A stretch of DNA of 22,425 nucleotides, from positions 1 through 22,425 of the forward strand of contig CALQKQ020000008.1 of the NCBI GenBank assembly GCA_943331195.2. Direction: 5' to 3'. This DNA comes from Akkermansia muciniphila. Its GTDB lineage: Bacteria; Verrucomicrobiota; Verrucomicrobiia; Verrucomicrobiales; V1-33. Positions 15,144 to 22,415 of the stretch are shown one piece after another. The notes below the pieces were generated by a model, which saw nothing but the letters and a program-made list of their open reading frames with translations, searched no databases and was not told the origin of the DNA. The translations under genes were made by a program, and so were the position numbers. Numbering within the stretch: position 1 is the first letter of the stretch; each line of letters begins with the position of its first letter.

Positions 15144-16418
15144 ATGAAAACCCTGCCCCTGCTCGCCCTGCTGGCCTTCTCCCTCCTCCCCGCCGCCGCC
15201 TCCGCCAACTGGCCCGGCTTCCGCGGCCCCAGCCGCCAAGGCGACGCCCCCGGCCCCGCCCTCCCCCTCCAGTGGAGCCCCACCGACAAGGTCAAATGGA
15301 AAACCGCCGTCCCCGGCGAAGGCTGGTCCTCCCCCATCATCTGGGGCGACCGCGTCTTCCTCACCACCGCCGAAGCCGCCGGTGCCTCCTGCCGCATCCT
15401 CTGCTTCAACGCCGCCACCGGCGCCCTCCTCTGGAACACCGAAGTCTTCAAGCAGGCCACCGCCCGCAAGGAAACCCGCAATTCCTACGCCACCCCCACC
15501 CCCGTCACCGACGGCCAACTCGTCTACGCCGTCTTCGGCGGCGGAGGCATCGCCGCCGTCGACTTCTCCGGAAAAACCGCCTGGACCTTCACCGATTTCC
15601 ACTTCTACAGCCGCCACGGCCTCGGAGCCTCCCCCCTCTTAGAAGACGGCATGCTCGTGATGCCCTGGGATGGGAGCACCGATCCCGACAAGGAAGGTGC
15701 CGACAAGGAACGGGTCGGCTGGCAGCTCCCCTGGGATCGCTCCTACGTCTTTGGCCTAGAGGCCGCCAGCGGCAAGCTGGCTTGGAAAACCGGCCGCGGC
15801 AGCTCCCGCATCGCCCACATCACCCCCAACCTCTGGACCGACGAAACCGGCCGCAAACAAGTCATCAGCGGCGCCGGCGACGTCCTCCAAGGCTTCGATT
15901 TGAAATCCGGCGAACGCCTCTGGAGCGCCCACAACGAAGGCGAAGGCGTCACCCCCTCCACCATCATCGCCGGCAATCTCGCCATCCAGCCCAACGGCTT
16001 CGGCGGCTACGACTCCGTCCGCGCCTACCGCCTCTCCGGTGCCAAAGGCGACGTCTCCGAATCCGCCTTCGCTTGGGAACAGAAAAAAAATGCCCCCAAA
16101 ATGCCCTCCATGGTCTACGTCGCCCCCCACATCTACTGCGTCACCGAGGGCGGCCTCGCCTGGTGCGCCCAAGCAGAAACCGGGGAAATCGTCTACCGCG
16201 AACGCCTCGGGGGCACCTACGCCGCTTCCCCAGTGGTCTCTGGGGGCCGCATCTACGTCACCGACGACCTCGGCGAAACCCTCGTCCTCCCCGCCGCCCC
16301 CCGCTTCGAAGTCCTCGCCCGCAATCCCCTCGGCGAAAAAATCCAGGCCTCCCCCGCCGTCGCCGGCGGCCGGATTTTCTTCCGCACCGAGCAATCGCTC
16401 ATCTGCATCGGCGATTAG
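15144..16418 (+). CDS. Secreted PQQ-like beta-propeller protein
   Basis: The 424-residue protein has a signal peptide (MKTLPLLALLAFSLLPAAASA) followed at once by NWPGFRGPSRQG. This opening is typical of exported PQQ-like (BamB-like) propellers of Planctomycetota and Verrucomicrobiota. Blade repeats follow: SSPIIWGDRVFLTT, CFNAATGALLWNTE, VYAVFGGGGIAAVDFSGKTAW, GLEAASGKLAWKTG, GFDLKSGERLWSA, CAQAETGEIVYRERL and SPAVAGGRIFFRTE. Tryptophan and AxTG signatures recur through roughly seven blades. No PQQ-dehydrogenase catalytic residues can be pointed out, so it is more likely a binding or scaffold protein than an enzyme. The frame stays open 49 codons further upstream to 14997, but that part is proline-rich and not exported-protein-like, so the ATG at 15144 is chosen. 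metH is divergent; the membrane protein gene follows after 146 bases. Confidence 0.88.
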   Translation: MKTLPLLALLAFSLLPAAASANWPGFRGPSRQGDAPGPALPLQWSPTDKVKWKTAVPGEGWSSPIIWGDRVFLTTAEAAGASCRILCFNAATGALLWNTEVFKQATARKETRNSYATPTPVTDGQLVYAVFGGGGIAAVDFSGKTAWTFTDFHFYSRHGLGASPLLEDGMLVMPWDGSTDPDKEGADKERVGWQLPWDRSYVFGLEAASGKLAWKTGRGSSRIAHITPNLWTDETGRKQVISGAGDVLQGFDLKSGERLWSAHNEGEGVTPSTIIAGNLAIQPNGFGGYDSVRAYRLSGAKGDVSESAFAWEQKKNAPKMPSMVYVAPHIYCVTEGGLAWCAQAETGEIVYRERLGGTYAASPVVSGGRIYVTDDLGETLVLPAAPRFEVLARNPLGEKIQASPAVAGGRIFFRTEQSLICIGD

Positions 16419-16493
16419 GCCATTGGCCAGTCTCTATCCCCGGCACCGGCCCTCCCCTCCCCAAGCCTTTCGCCTGGGTGAATCTGTGTAGAC

Positions 16494-16568
16494 AAGGAGC
16501 GGTTCCCATTTATGCTTATGCCGTCTGAGTCCCCCCCCTGGAGGCTCTGCCCCCTCCTTTCTCCATGA
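16494..16568 (+). promoter_or_regulatory. Ribosome site plus 18-codon upstream reading frame, coupled to the membrane protein gene
   Basis: AAGGAG (16494-16499), a near-perfect Shine-Dalgarno and rare in this window, is followed 12 bases later by ATG (16512). This opens an 18-codon frame starting MLMPSESPPWRL. Its TGA (16566-16568) overlaps the ATG (16565-16567) of the membrane protein in an ATGA arrangement. That is the geometry of translational coupling or a leader peptide. The spacing is a little long and the peptide matches nothing I know, so it may be chance. Confidence 0.35.
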
Positions 16569-17137
16569 TTCCTGCCCTGCTCCTGCTGGCCTCTGTCGTC
16601 TTCTTCCGCGTCGCCCCCTGGCTGAGCGGAGCGGATTCAGTGCGGGCTTTAGCGGGCTGGTCCCCCCTCATGGCCCTCGCCCTCTGCGGCGCCGCCTTTT
16701 TCCCCCGCCGCTGGGCCCTCGCCGCAGGTGCCGCCGCCGTGGTCCTCCCCCACCTGCTCATCAATTCCCTGCAAGGCTACTCTCTCTGGCACCCCTACCT
16801 GCCCGCCCTGCTCGTCGTCGTCGCCGCCGTCGTCGGCCTCGGGGTCGCCGTCGGCCCCAAGGCCCCGCTGCCCGTCTTTTGGGGTGCCTCTCTCCTCAGC
16901 ACCGTGTTGTTCCACCTCGTGACCAACACGGTTTCTTTTTTTAGCAGCCCAGGCTATCCTGCAGGCCTCGCCGGCTGGTTCCAAGCCCAGACCACCGGCT
17001 TGCCCGAATACTCCCCCGCCACTTGGGTCTTTTCCCTGAAACAGTTGGCGGGAGACCTGCTCTTTACTACGGCCTTCGTCCTGGCCTGCCGCCCCCTCCG
17101 CGCCCCCAGCGCCGCTCCCCGCCCCGCCCTCGCCTGA
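16565..17137 (+). CDS. DUF6580-like integral membrane protein
   Basis: The 190-residue protein is mostly hydrophobic, with about five membrane segments (approximately 1-20, 30-48, 50-67, 75-97 and 105-123, then 158-176). The pattern WSPLMALALCGAAFFPRRWAL, then HLLINSLQGYSLWHPYL, LLSTVLFHLVTNTVSFF, YPAGLAGWFQAQTTGLPEY and LAGDLLFTTAFVL follows the DUF6580 family of small uncharacterised membrane proteins, as I recall it. The family resembles substrate-binding (S) components of ECF-type vitamin transporters in size and topology; that link is inference. It starts at ATG 16565, overlapping the stop of an 18-codon upstream frame that carries the ribosome site. pdhA follows after 44 bases on the same strand, so co-transcription is possible. 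Confidence 0.72.
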   Translation: MIPALLLLASVVFFRVAPWLSGADSVRALAGWSPLMALALCGAAFFPRRWALAAGAAAVVLPHLLINSLQGYSLWHPYLPALLVVVAAVVGLGVAVGPKAPLPVFWGASLLSTVLFHLVTNTVSFFSSPGYPAGLAGWFQAQTTGLPEYSPATWVFSLKQLAGDLLFTTAFVLACRPLRAPSAAPRPALA

Positions 17138-17181
17138 TCCCTTCACCTCCGCCACCCTCAACCCGCGCCCCCCGGAAGTCT

Positions 17182-18285
17182 ATGAATCCCAGTGCTGCCG
17201 CCCTCGACCTGCCCTCCGAAGTGGATCCCACCGACTTCGCCCGCGCCTCCGTCAACCAAAAGCTCAGCGCGGAAGAAAAAATCCACCTTCTCGACCAGAT
17301 GCTCCGCATCCGCCGCTTCGAAGAAGAAACCGGCAAACAATACGCCGCCAAACAAAAAATCGGCGGCTTCCTCCACCGCTACGACGGCCAAGAATCCATC
17401 GCCGTCGGCTGCGCCTCCCTCATGGGCCAGCACGATCACATGATCACCGCTTACCGCGACCACGGCCACGCCCTCGCCGTCGGCATGAGCATGAACGAAT
17501 GCATGGCCGAACTCTTCGGCAAGGCCACCGGCTGCTCTAAGGGCAAGGGCGGCTCCATGCACTTCTTCGCCCCAGATAAAAACTACTGGGGCGGCCACGG
17601 CATCGTCGGCGGCCAAACCCCCCTCGGTGCCGGCCTCGCCTACGCCCTCAAATTCAACGGCCACCAAGGCTGCTGCATGTGCTTCATGGGCGACGGCGCC
17701 ATCAACCAAGGTGCCTACCACGAGTCCCTCAACCTCGCCGGCCTCTTCAACCTCCCCGTCATCTACATCATCGAAAACAACGGCTACTCCATGGGCACCA
17801 GCCAGTGCCGCAGCAGCGCCTACAAAAATAGCCTCGCCTACCGCGCCGACGGCTACAACATCGTCTGGGACATCATCAACGGCTGGGACCTCTACGAGAT
17901 GCGCGCCAAACTCGCCATCGCCATCGACCGCGCCCACAAGGAAAGCCGCCCCACCGTCATCGAAGTCATGACCTACCGGCACTACGGCCACAGCGTCGCC
18001 GACGCCAATGCCAAAAAATACCGCAGCGAGGACGAAATCGAACAGTACAAAGCCCAAAACGATCCCATCCAACTCTGGAAAAATCGCCTCCTCCAAGAAG
18101 GCGTCCTCACCGAAGATCGCTACAAGGAAATCGACAAAGCCGCCAAAGCCGAAGCCGCCGCCGCCTCGGTCTTCGCCGAAGAAAGTCCCTTCCCCGTCGC
18201 CGAAGACATCACCAAAGACGTCTACTACGAAGTCGATGAATTCACCGAAGCCGGCCGCACCGGAAGGCACTTCTTCAACGACTAG
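17182..18285 (+). CDS. pdhA: Pyruvate dehydrogenase E1 component, alpha subunit
   Basis: This 367-residue subunit, together with E1 beta, decarboxylates pyruvate with thiamine diphosphate and acetylates lipoyl-E2. The thiamine motif is complete: GDGAINQG (170-177) through ENNGYS (198-203, N199/N200). Other family marks are RRFEEETGKQY (44-54), GFLHRYDGQESIAVG (62-76), the phosphorylation-loop-type YRHYGHSVAD (265-274) and GKGGSMHFF (121-129). The open frame reaches back to 17023, but the extra 53 codons overlap the membrane protein gene in another frame and are proline/arginine-rich, so the ATG at 17182 is used. E1 beta, E2 and E3 genes are not beside it: the next gene is on the other strand and its 3' end overlaps pdhA by 11 bases. 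Acetoin or branched-chain E1 alpha are less likely alternatives. Confidence 0.92.
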   Translation: MNPSAAALDLPSEVDPTDFARASVNQKLSAEEKIHLLDQMLRIRRFEEETGKQYAAKQKIGGFLHRYDGQESIAVGCASLMGQHDHMITAYRDHGHALAVGMSMNECMAELFGKATGCSKGKGGSMHFFAPDKNYWGGHGIVGGQTPLGAGLAYALKFNGHQGCCMCFMGDGAINQGAYHESLNLAGLFNLPVIYIIENNGYSMGTSQCRSSAYKNSLAYRADGYNIVWDIINGWDLYEMRAKLAIAIDRAHKESRPTVIEVMTYRHYGHSVADANAKKYRSEDEIEQYKAQNDPIQLWKNRLLQEGVLTEDRYKEIDKAAKAEAAAASVFAEESPFPVAEDITKDVYYEVDEFTEAGRTGRHFFND

Positions 18286-19111
18286 CCGCCCGCAGCGGCC
18301 CCAGCCGCCCCCAAACCTCCTCAGGCCTCACCCCAGCCTCTCGCAGCGATCGCAAACTGCGCGCCGCATCCCGCTTCGCCAAGCGCTTCCCCCCTTCATC
18401 GCACACCAAGCGATGGTGCCACCACCGTGGCACCGGCAATTCTAACAGCGCCTGAAGCAAGCGGTGCACCGGCGTGGACCCAAACAAGTCCTCCCCCCGC
18501 GTCACCAGGCTGACCCCCTGCGCAGCATCGTCCACCGTCACCGCCACATGATAGGACGTGCTCACATCCTTCCGCCCCAACACGACGTCGCCCACCCCTA
18601 ACGCATCGACTACCTGCGGCCCCGCCGCCATATCCAGCCAGCCCAGCGGCCCGGTGAGCGCTAGGGCCGCCGCCGCATCCAGCCGCCACGCGCAGGCCTC
18701 CCCCCGTCCCAGGCGCTCCTCCCGCTCCGCCGCCCCCAGCCGCCGACAACTCCCCGGATAACCCAACCCGGCCTCCCCCTGCGGCGCACTCAGCGCCGCC
18801 GCAATCTCCTGGCGCGTGCAAAAACAAGGATACATCACCCCCAACCCCCGCAGCCGCTCCAGCGCCGCCGCATAGTGCCGCAGCCGCTCCGATTGCCGCC
18901 ACACCGGCACCGCCCAGCGCAGCCCCAGCCAGGCCAAATCCTCCACCAAGGCCACCGCAAACTCCTCGCGGCACCGCCCCACATCGATGTCCTCAATCCG
19001 CAGCAAAAATTGTCCCCCCGCATCCTCCGCCGCCTGCCACGCCACCCCCGCCGCCAGGGCGTGGCCGAGGTGCAGCAGTCCCGTAGGGCTCGGCGCAAAT
19101 CGCGTGATCAT
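18275..19111 (-). CDS. gluQ: Glutamyl-Q tRNA(Asp) synthetase
   Basis: At 278 residues this is a GluRS catalytic core without the anticodon-binding domain, the architecture of GluQ-RS. That enzyme activates glutamate and attaches it to queuosine at position 34 of tRNA-Asp. The start MITRFAPSPTGLLHLGHA carries the HIGH-type HLGH (14-17). The KMSKS-like loop is GKRLAKRD (241-248). The zinc-type ligands are C96 and C98 in YPCFCTR, then Y118 and C122 in GYPGSCR, as in E. coli GluQ-RS. FLLRIEDIDVGRCR and RGEDLFGSTPVHRLLQALL are also typical. The frame is open upstream to 19192, but the extra 27 codons are not conserved-looking and the ATG at 19111 gives the standard N-terminus. The exonuclease gene ends 55 bases upstream on the same strand, so the two may be co-transcribed. 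Confidence 0.93.
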   Translation of the reverse strand: MITRFAPSPTGLLHLGHALAAGVAWQAAEDAGGQFLLRIEDIDVGRCREEFAVALVEDLAWLGLRWAVPVWRQSERLRHYAAALERLRGLGVMYPCFCTRQEIAAALSAPQGEAGLGYPGSCRRLGAAEREERLGRGEACAWRLDAAAALALTGPLGWLDMAAGPQVVDALGVGDVVLGRKDVSTSYHVAVTVDDAAQGVSLVTRGEDLFGSTPVHRLLQALLELPVPRWWHHRLVCDEGGKRLAKRDAARSLRSLREAGVRPEEVWGRLGPLRAASR

Positions 19112-19166
19112 CCCCCAGCCATGACCCCATCTCCGCCCCGCAGCAAGGGTCCAACCCGCCGCCTCC

Positions 19167-19940
19167 TCAGATCCCTGACAAAATCCGCGCATCCACCTCC
19201 AAGGTCACCGGACAATGATCCGATCCCAACACATCCTGTCGAATCACGCAAGAAGTTAGGGCGTCGCGCAGCTTCGGCGACGTGCACCAGTAATCAATCC
19301 GCCACCCCACGTTGTTCGCCCGCGCATTGGCCCGGTAACTCCACCACGAATACTGCGCCGGACGATCATCAAATTCCCGAAAAGCATCCTGAAACCCCGC
19401 CCCCAAAAGATTGGAAAAACCCGCCCGCTCTTCCTCAGAGAAGCCAGGATTAAAACGGTTCGCCTTGGGATGTGCTAAGTCGATCTCCCGGTGGGCCACA
19501 TTAAGGTCCCCCGCCACCAACACCGGCTTGCTCTGCTCTAAACCCTGCACATAAGCCAAAAACGCCGCGTCCCACGCCATGCGATACGGCAAACGAGCCA
19601 GCTCCGCCTGGGCGTTAGGGGTGTAAACGCACACCACATAACAGCCCGGATACTCCAGGGTGACCACCCGGCCCTCGTTGTCGTGCTCCGCCAACCCCAT
19701 TCCGCAACTCACCGCCAGCGGCTCGTGCCGCGTCACAATCCCCGTCCCACTGTAGCCAGGCTTGGCCGCCCGGTTCCAATAGCGCTGATACCCCGGCAGC
19801 CAATCCCACTCCACCGTATTCGGGTCCACCTTGGTCTCCTGCAGCAACAAGAAATCAGGCTGCTCCGCGAGGACAAACGCCGGCAATCCCTTCCCCATGA
19901 CCGAGCGCAATCCATTCACATTCCAGGTGATCAATTTCAT
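19167..19940 (-). CDS. xthA: Exodeoxyribonuclease III (AP endonuclease)
   Basis: The 257-residue product belongs to the ExoIII/APE1 family of Mg-dependent nucleases, which cut at abasic sites and remove 3' blocks during base excision repair. The catalytic residues are in place: N7 in TWNVNGLR, E35 in LLLQETKVD, Y106 in VYTPNAQ, D145 and N147 in AGDLNVAH, D216 in WRIDY, and D241/H242 in GSDHCPVTLE. The length is that of bacterial ExoIII. The frame is open 18 codons further up to 19994, but MKLITWNVNG at 19940 is the standard start; no Shine-Dalgarno is seen (GGTCGAGCT). It is followed after 55 bases by gluQ on the same strand. The upstream spacer is 344 bases long and carries hairpins. Confidence 0.95.
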   Translation of the reverse strand: MKLITWNVNGLRSVMGKGLPAFVLAEQPDFLLLQETKVDPNTVEWDWLPGYQRYWNRAAKPGYSGTGIVTRHEPLAVSCGMGLAEHDNEGRVVTLEYPGCYVVCVYTPNAQAELARLPYRMAWDAAFLAYVQGLEQSKPVLVAGDLNVAHREIDLAHPKANRFNPGFSEEERAGFSNLLGAGFQDAFREFDDRPAQYSWWSYRANARANNVGWRIDYWCTSPKLRDALTSCVIRQDVLGSDHCPVTLEVDARILSGI

Positions 19941-20284
19941 AGCTCGACCCAGCGACCGCTCGACCAGGATTTCAAGCCAGATTTGACGCCCCACCCCCTC
20001 GGCCCCTACTCCTTACTCCTAAAAGGGGTGATCACAGAAAACCGAATCCATCACTCACGAAGCCCTCTGCGGGGCAGTTTTTCCCCAAAGGATCGAGGAA
20101 GGGGGCGGTCTGCGCCCTCCTCGGCGAGCCGAATGACGCAGGCCATACCTCCACAATGGAACTCAACATGAACCCGCCCATCCACCCCTAGCCTAATCGC
20201 CCACTTTACAGCATAAATATGGCCCCGCCCTTGCAGGGCTTACTCGCTTCGTCCTGCATGGAAAGTAAAGGCACCCGGGGCGTC
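19941..20284. other. 344-base spacer without a convincing gene; several hairpins
   Basis: No protein gene is convincing here. The longest candidate noted is a 45-codon minus frame (20169-20032) with no homology that I recognise. Hairpins: GCCC (20062-20065) with GGGC (20072-20075), followed by five T (20078-20082), a weak plus-strand terminator; and GAGGA/TCCTC plus GGGCG/CGCCC (20095-20122) around a GTCTG loop. GTGAT and ATCAC pairs occur near 20028-20055. The base composition changes across this spacer. It could hold a small RNA, a decayed mobile-element end or REP-like repeats; none can be shown from one copy. Confidence 0.5.
20227..20258. repeat. Nested inverted repeats (REP-like)
   Basis: GCCCT (20227-20231) pairs with AGGGC (20235-20239) over three bases, and the overlapping TGCAGG (20232-20237) pairs with CCTGCA (20253-20258) over 15 bases, giving two competing folds. 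It lies about 25-60 bases past the stop of the cytochrome/WD40 gene. It may be a transcript-end structure or a dispersed intergenic repeat. No T run follows on the minus strand. Confidence 0.45.
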
Positions 20285-22393
20285 TTATTTTGCCGCTGGC
20301 GCGGGGACCGCTAGCGCATCCGGGCCGCTGAGGGGAACCGCCGCAAAGGCCTTTCTCAAGTGGCCGTCGCTGGGGTCGTAAAACCGGACTTGCCCGTCGC
20401 TGCCGGCCGAGGCCAGGTATTGCTCTCGAGGGTGGAAGGCCAAGGCAAAAATAGCCCCGCCTGCGGAAGGGATCGTCGCTTCGCGTTTTCCGGACTCAGT
20501 GAGGAAAAGGCGAATCTCGCCATTCTGGCCCCCGCAGGCCAGTCGAGTACCATCGGCGCTGAAGGCGACCGCATGCAGCGGCGTGGCCATGTGTTCAAAC
20601 TCGCGCACCGCGCTCTCTTCCTTGTCATCACCCTCCTTGAGTCGGCCTCCCCGCGGCGCCATGCGGTGGAGGCGAACTTTTCCTTCGCTGCCCGTGAAGG
20701 CCACCAGGTCTTCCAGAGGATGGCGGGCCAGCGCCAGGACGGGTTCGCGAGGGCGGGCGGCATCGTCGATCAAATGGCCGCTAGCCATATCAATGAGTTT
20801 CACCCCGCGATCTCGACTGATGGAAATAAGTTTGGATCCATCGTGGGCAAAAGCCGTGCCAAAAACCCAGTCGAGGTGGTTGTCACACTGCATCAAGCGA
20901 GTTCCGCTAGCGGCGTCGAAGGCCCGCACCAGCTTGTCGGCCCCGCCGACGGCGAGACGGGTGCCATCGTCAGACCAGGAGACTCCGTAGAGCGTGTCCG
21001 AGCCTGCCCGAATCGAGCGGACCAGAGTGCCCGCAGCCACGTCCCATAGCTGGATTTCGCCAAACTCCGAGGGCGCTCCGCCAGAGGCGGCGAGGTATTT
21101 TCCGTCGCGGGAAAAGGCTAGAGATTCAATCCGCGGAGCATTCCCCAGCCAGCGGCCCGTGATGGCACTGCCGTCACCGCGGTGCAGAATAATCTCGTGA
21201 TGTCCGGCCACGGCGAGAAGGGATCCATCAGGAGAAAAGGCCAGCGCGGGCACGGCGGGCAGCGCGCGGTAGAGGGGCCATTGGTCAGGACGGCGCGTGC
21301 CCAGGCCGTCGGCTGGGGTGTCATCCACGGCACCTTCTGCCACCCATCGCGAGAGGAGGGCGACTTCGGCTTCTGAAAGCGAGGGACCTTCTGGGGGCAT
21401 TTCGGGCTCATCGCCACTAATAACAGTTATTAAAGGGCTATCCGCTGGGGCGCCCTTTTTAACAACTTCTCCGTGTTTACCACCTTTCAACAAGGCGGCC
21501 ATTGCCGTCAAATCCAGCTGGCCCTTGAGCTTGCCGGGACGGTGGCAGGAAACGCAATTGGCCCGCAGCACGGGCCAGATGTCACGGGAAAAACCAACCC
21601 CGCTGCTTGGCTTGGAGGATTCCACAACTTCCACTTCGAGCCGGTAGGAATGCCATTCGCTGCCAAAATCCAAGGCATCCTGGAGAACCAAAAAAACCGC
21701 GCCGTCCGCCGTCGGCCTTACGAGGATAGCGGCATCTTTACCCCCGAGAGAACCATCGGCCTTGGTGCCAAGTTGCTGTCCAGCGGCATCATAGACGGTT
21801 AGTAAAGGGTCCAGAAGCGAAGCCACCCCATGGGCCGCGACGCAAACCTTCAGCGCCTGCCCCGCTTTACCCGCCACGCTGAACACATCGACATCGCGTT
21901 GTCCATTGATCAGACCGTTCACCCGCTGTCCGGCCTCCAGTTTCATGGCGGAAGCAAATCCGTTATTGGGTTCCTTTTCCTCCTGCAGTTGCCCCGACCG
22001 CATCACCTGCAGCAAGACCGGCGCGGTCGGACGATCTCCGACCAAGGCCGACAGGGACATCGGCCCGACCGGGAAATCGGCAGCCAAACTAAGATCGATG
22101 GTCACCTCGCTTTCACCCAAGGAATCTTTCTCCATGCCGTTCGGGGTTGCCGCATCTTTTTTTTCCTTGATTCCGATCTTGTCAGGCTGAGTGGGTCCGT
22201 CGACGCGGATCTCCCTAGATTCCTTCAATTTGACGCCGCGCATCCGGAGGGTTCCCGAAAAACCCTGGGGCACAGCAAGGGGCACAAGGGCCGTGACCTT
22301 GGGGATCGGTTCGGGTTTGTCTTCGGCTGGGCTATATGGCACCGCCAACGCGAGACCACTGAAGGCCAAGATAAGCAGCTGAGTCGGACGCAT
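20285..22393 (-). CDS. Secreted cytochrome c (PSCyt1-type) and WD40 propeller protein with PPC domain
   Basis: The 702-residue protein has a signal peptide (1 to about 23, ending YSPAED). An Ig-like stretch follows (about 30-130), then a pre-peptidase C-terminal (PPC) domain (about 138-255, EEKEPNNGFASAMKLEAG and DVDVFSVAGKAGQ). The cytochrome module has one haem motif, C280-V-S-C-H284 in ANCVSCHRPGKLKGQLDL, with a likely axial methionine M332 in PEMPPEGPSL. WD40 repeats fill about 380-690 (ALAFSPDGSLLAVAG, IQLWDVAAGTLV, LAFHPREQYLASAGSDGQVRFYD). This architecture is characteristic of Planctomycetota/Verrucomicrobiota, where such genes often neighbour DUF1549/DUF1553 and DUF1501 genes; those could lie beyond the window edge. 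The first codon is ATG at 22393; a GTG directly before it is less likely. Unlike its neighbours its codons are balanced between C and G endings, suggesting a different history. Confidence 0.88.
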   Translation of the reverse strand: MRPTQLLILAFSGLALAVPYSPAEDKPEPIPKVTALVPLAVPQGFSGTLRMRGVKLKESREIRVDGPTQPDKIGIKEKKDAATPNGMEKDSLGESEVTIDLSLAADFPVGPMSLSALVGDRPTAPVLLQVMRSGQLQEEKEPNNGFASAMKLEAGQRVNGLINGQRDVDVFSVAGKAGQALKVCVAAHGVASLLDPLLTVYDAAGQQLGTKADGSLGGKDAAILVRPTADGAVFLVLQDALDFGSEWHSYRLEVEVVESSKPSSGVGFSRDIWPVLRANCVSCHRPGKLKGQLDLTAMAALLKGGKHGEVVKKGAPADSPLITVISGDEPEMPPEGPSLSEAEVALLSRWVAEGAVDDTPADGLGTRRPDQWPLYRALPAVPALAFSPDGSLLAVAGHHEIILHRGDGSAITGRWLGNAPRIESLAFSRDGKYLAASGGAPSEFGEIQLWDVAAGTLVRSIRAGSDTLYGVSWSDDGTRLAVGGADKLVRAFDAASGTRLMQCDNHLDWVFGTAFAHDGSKLISISRDRGVKLIDMASGHLIDDAARPREPVLALARHPLEDLVAFTGSEGKVRLHRMAPRGGRLKEGDDKEESAVREFEHMATPLHAVAFSADGTRLACGGQNGEIRLFLTESGKREATIPSAGGAIFALAFHPREQYLASAGSDGQVRFYDPSDGHLRKAFAAVPLSGPDALAVPAPAAK

Positions 22394-22415
22394 CACGGGA
22401 GAGAAAAATGGAACA

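Noticed and set aside
15272..16528. 418-codon plus-strand open frame in a second frame
   Set aside because: Arg/Pro-rich shadow of the PQQ-like propeller gene, whose frame has a signal peptide and blade repeats.
17023..17181. N-terminal extension of pdhA
   Set aside because: It overlaps the membrane protein gene out of frame and is Pro/Arg-rich; E1 alpha similarity begins after 17182.
17158..18270. 370-codon minus-strand open frame
   Set aside because: Gly/Val/Ala/Asp-rich shadow opposite pdhA with no recognisable motif.
20032..20169. 45-codon minus-strand frame in the spacer
   Set aside because: Short, no ribosome site, no recognised homology, and it overlaps predicted hairpins.
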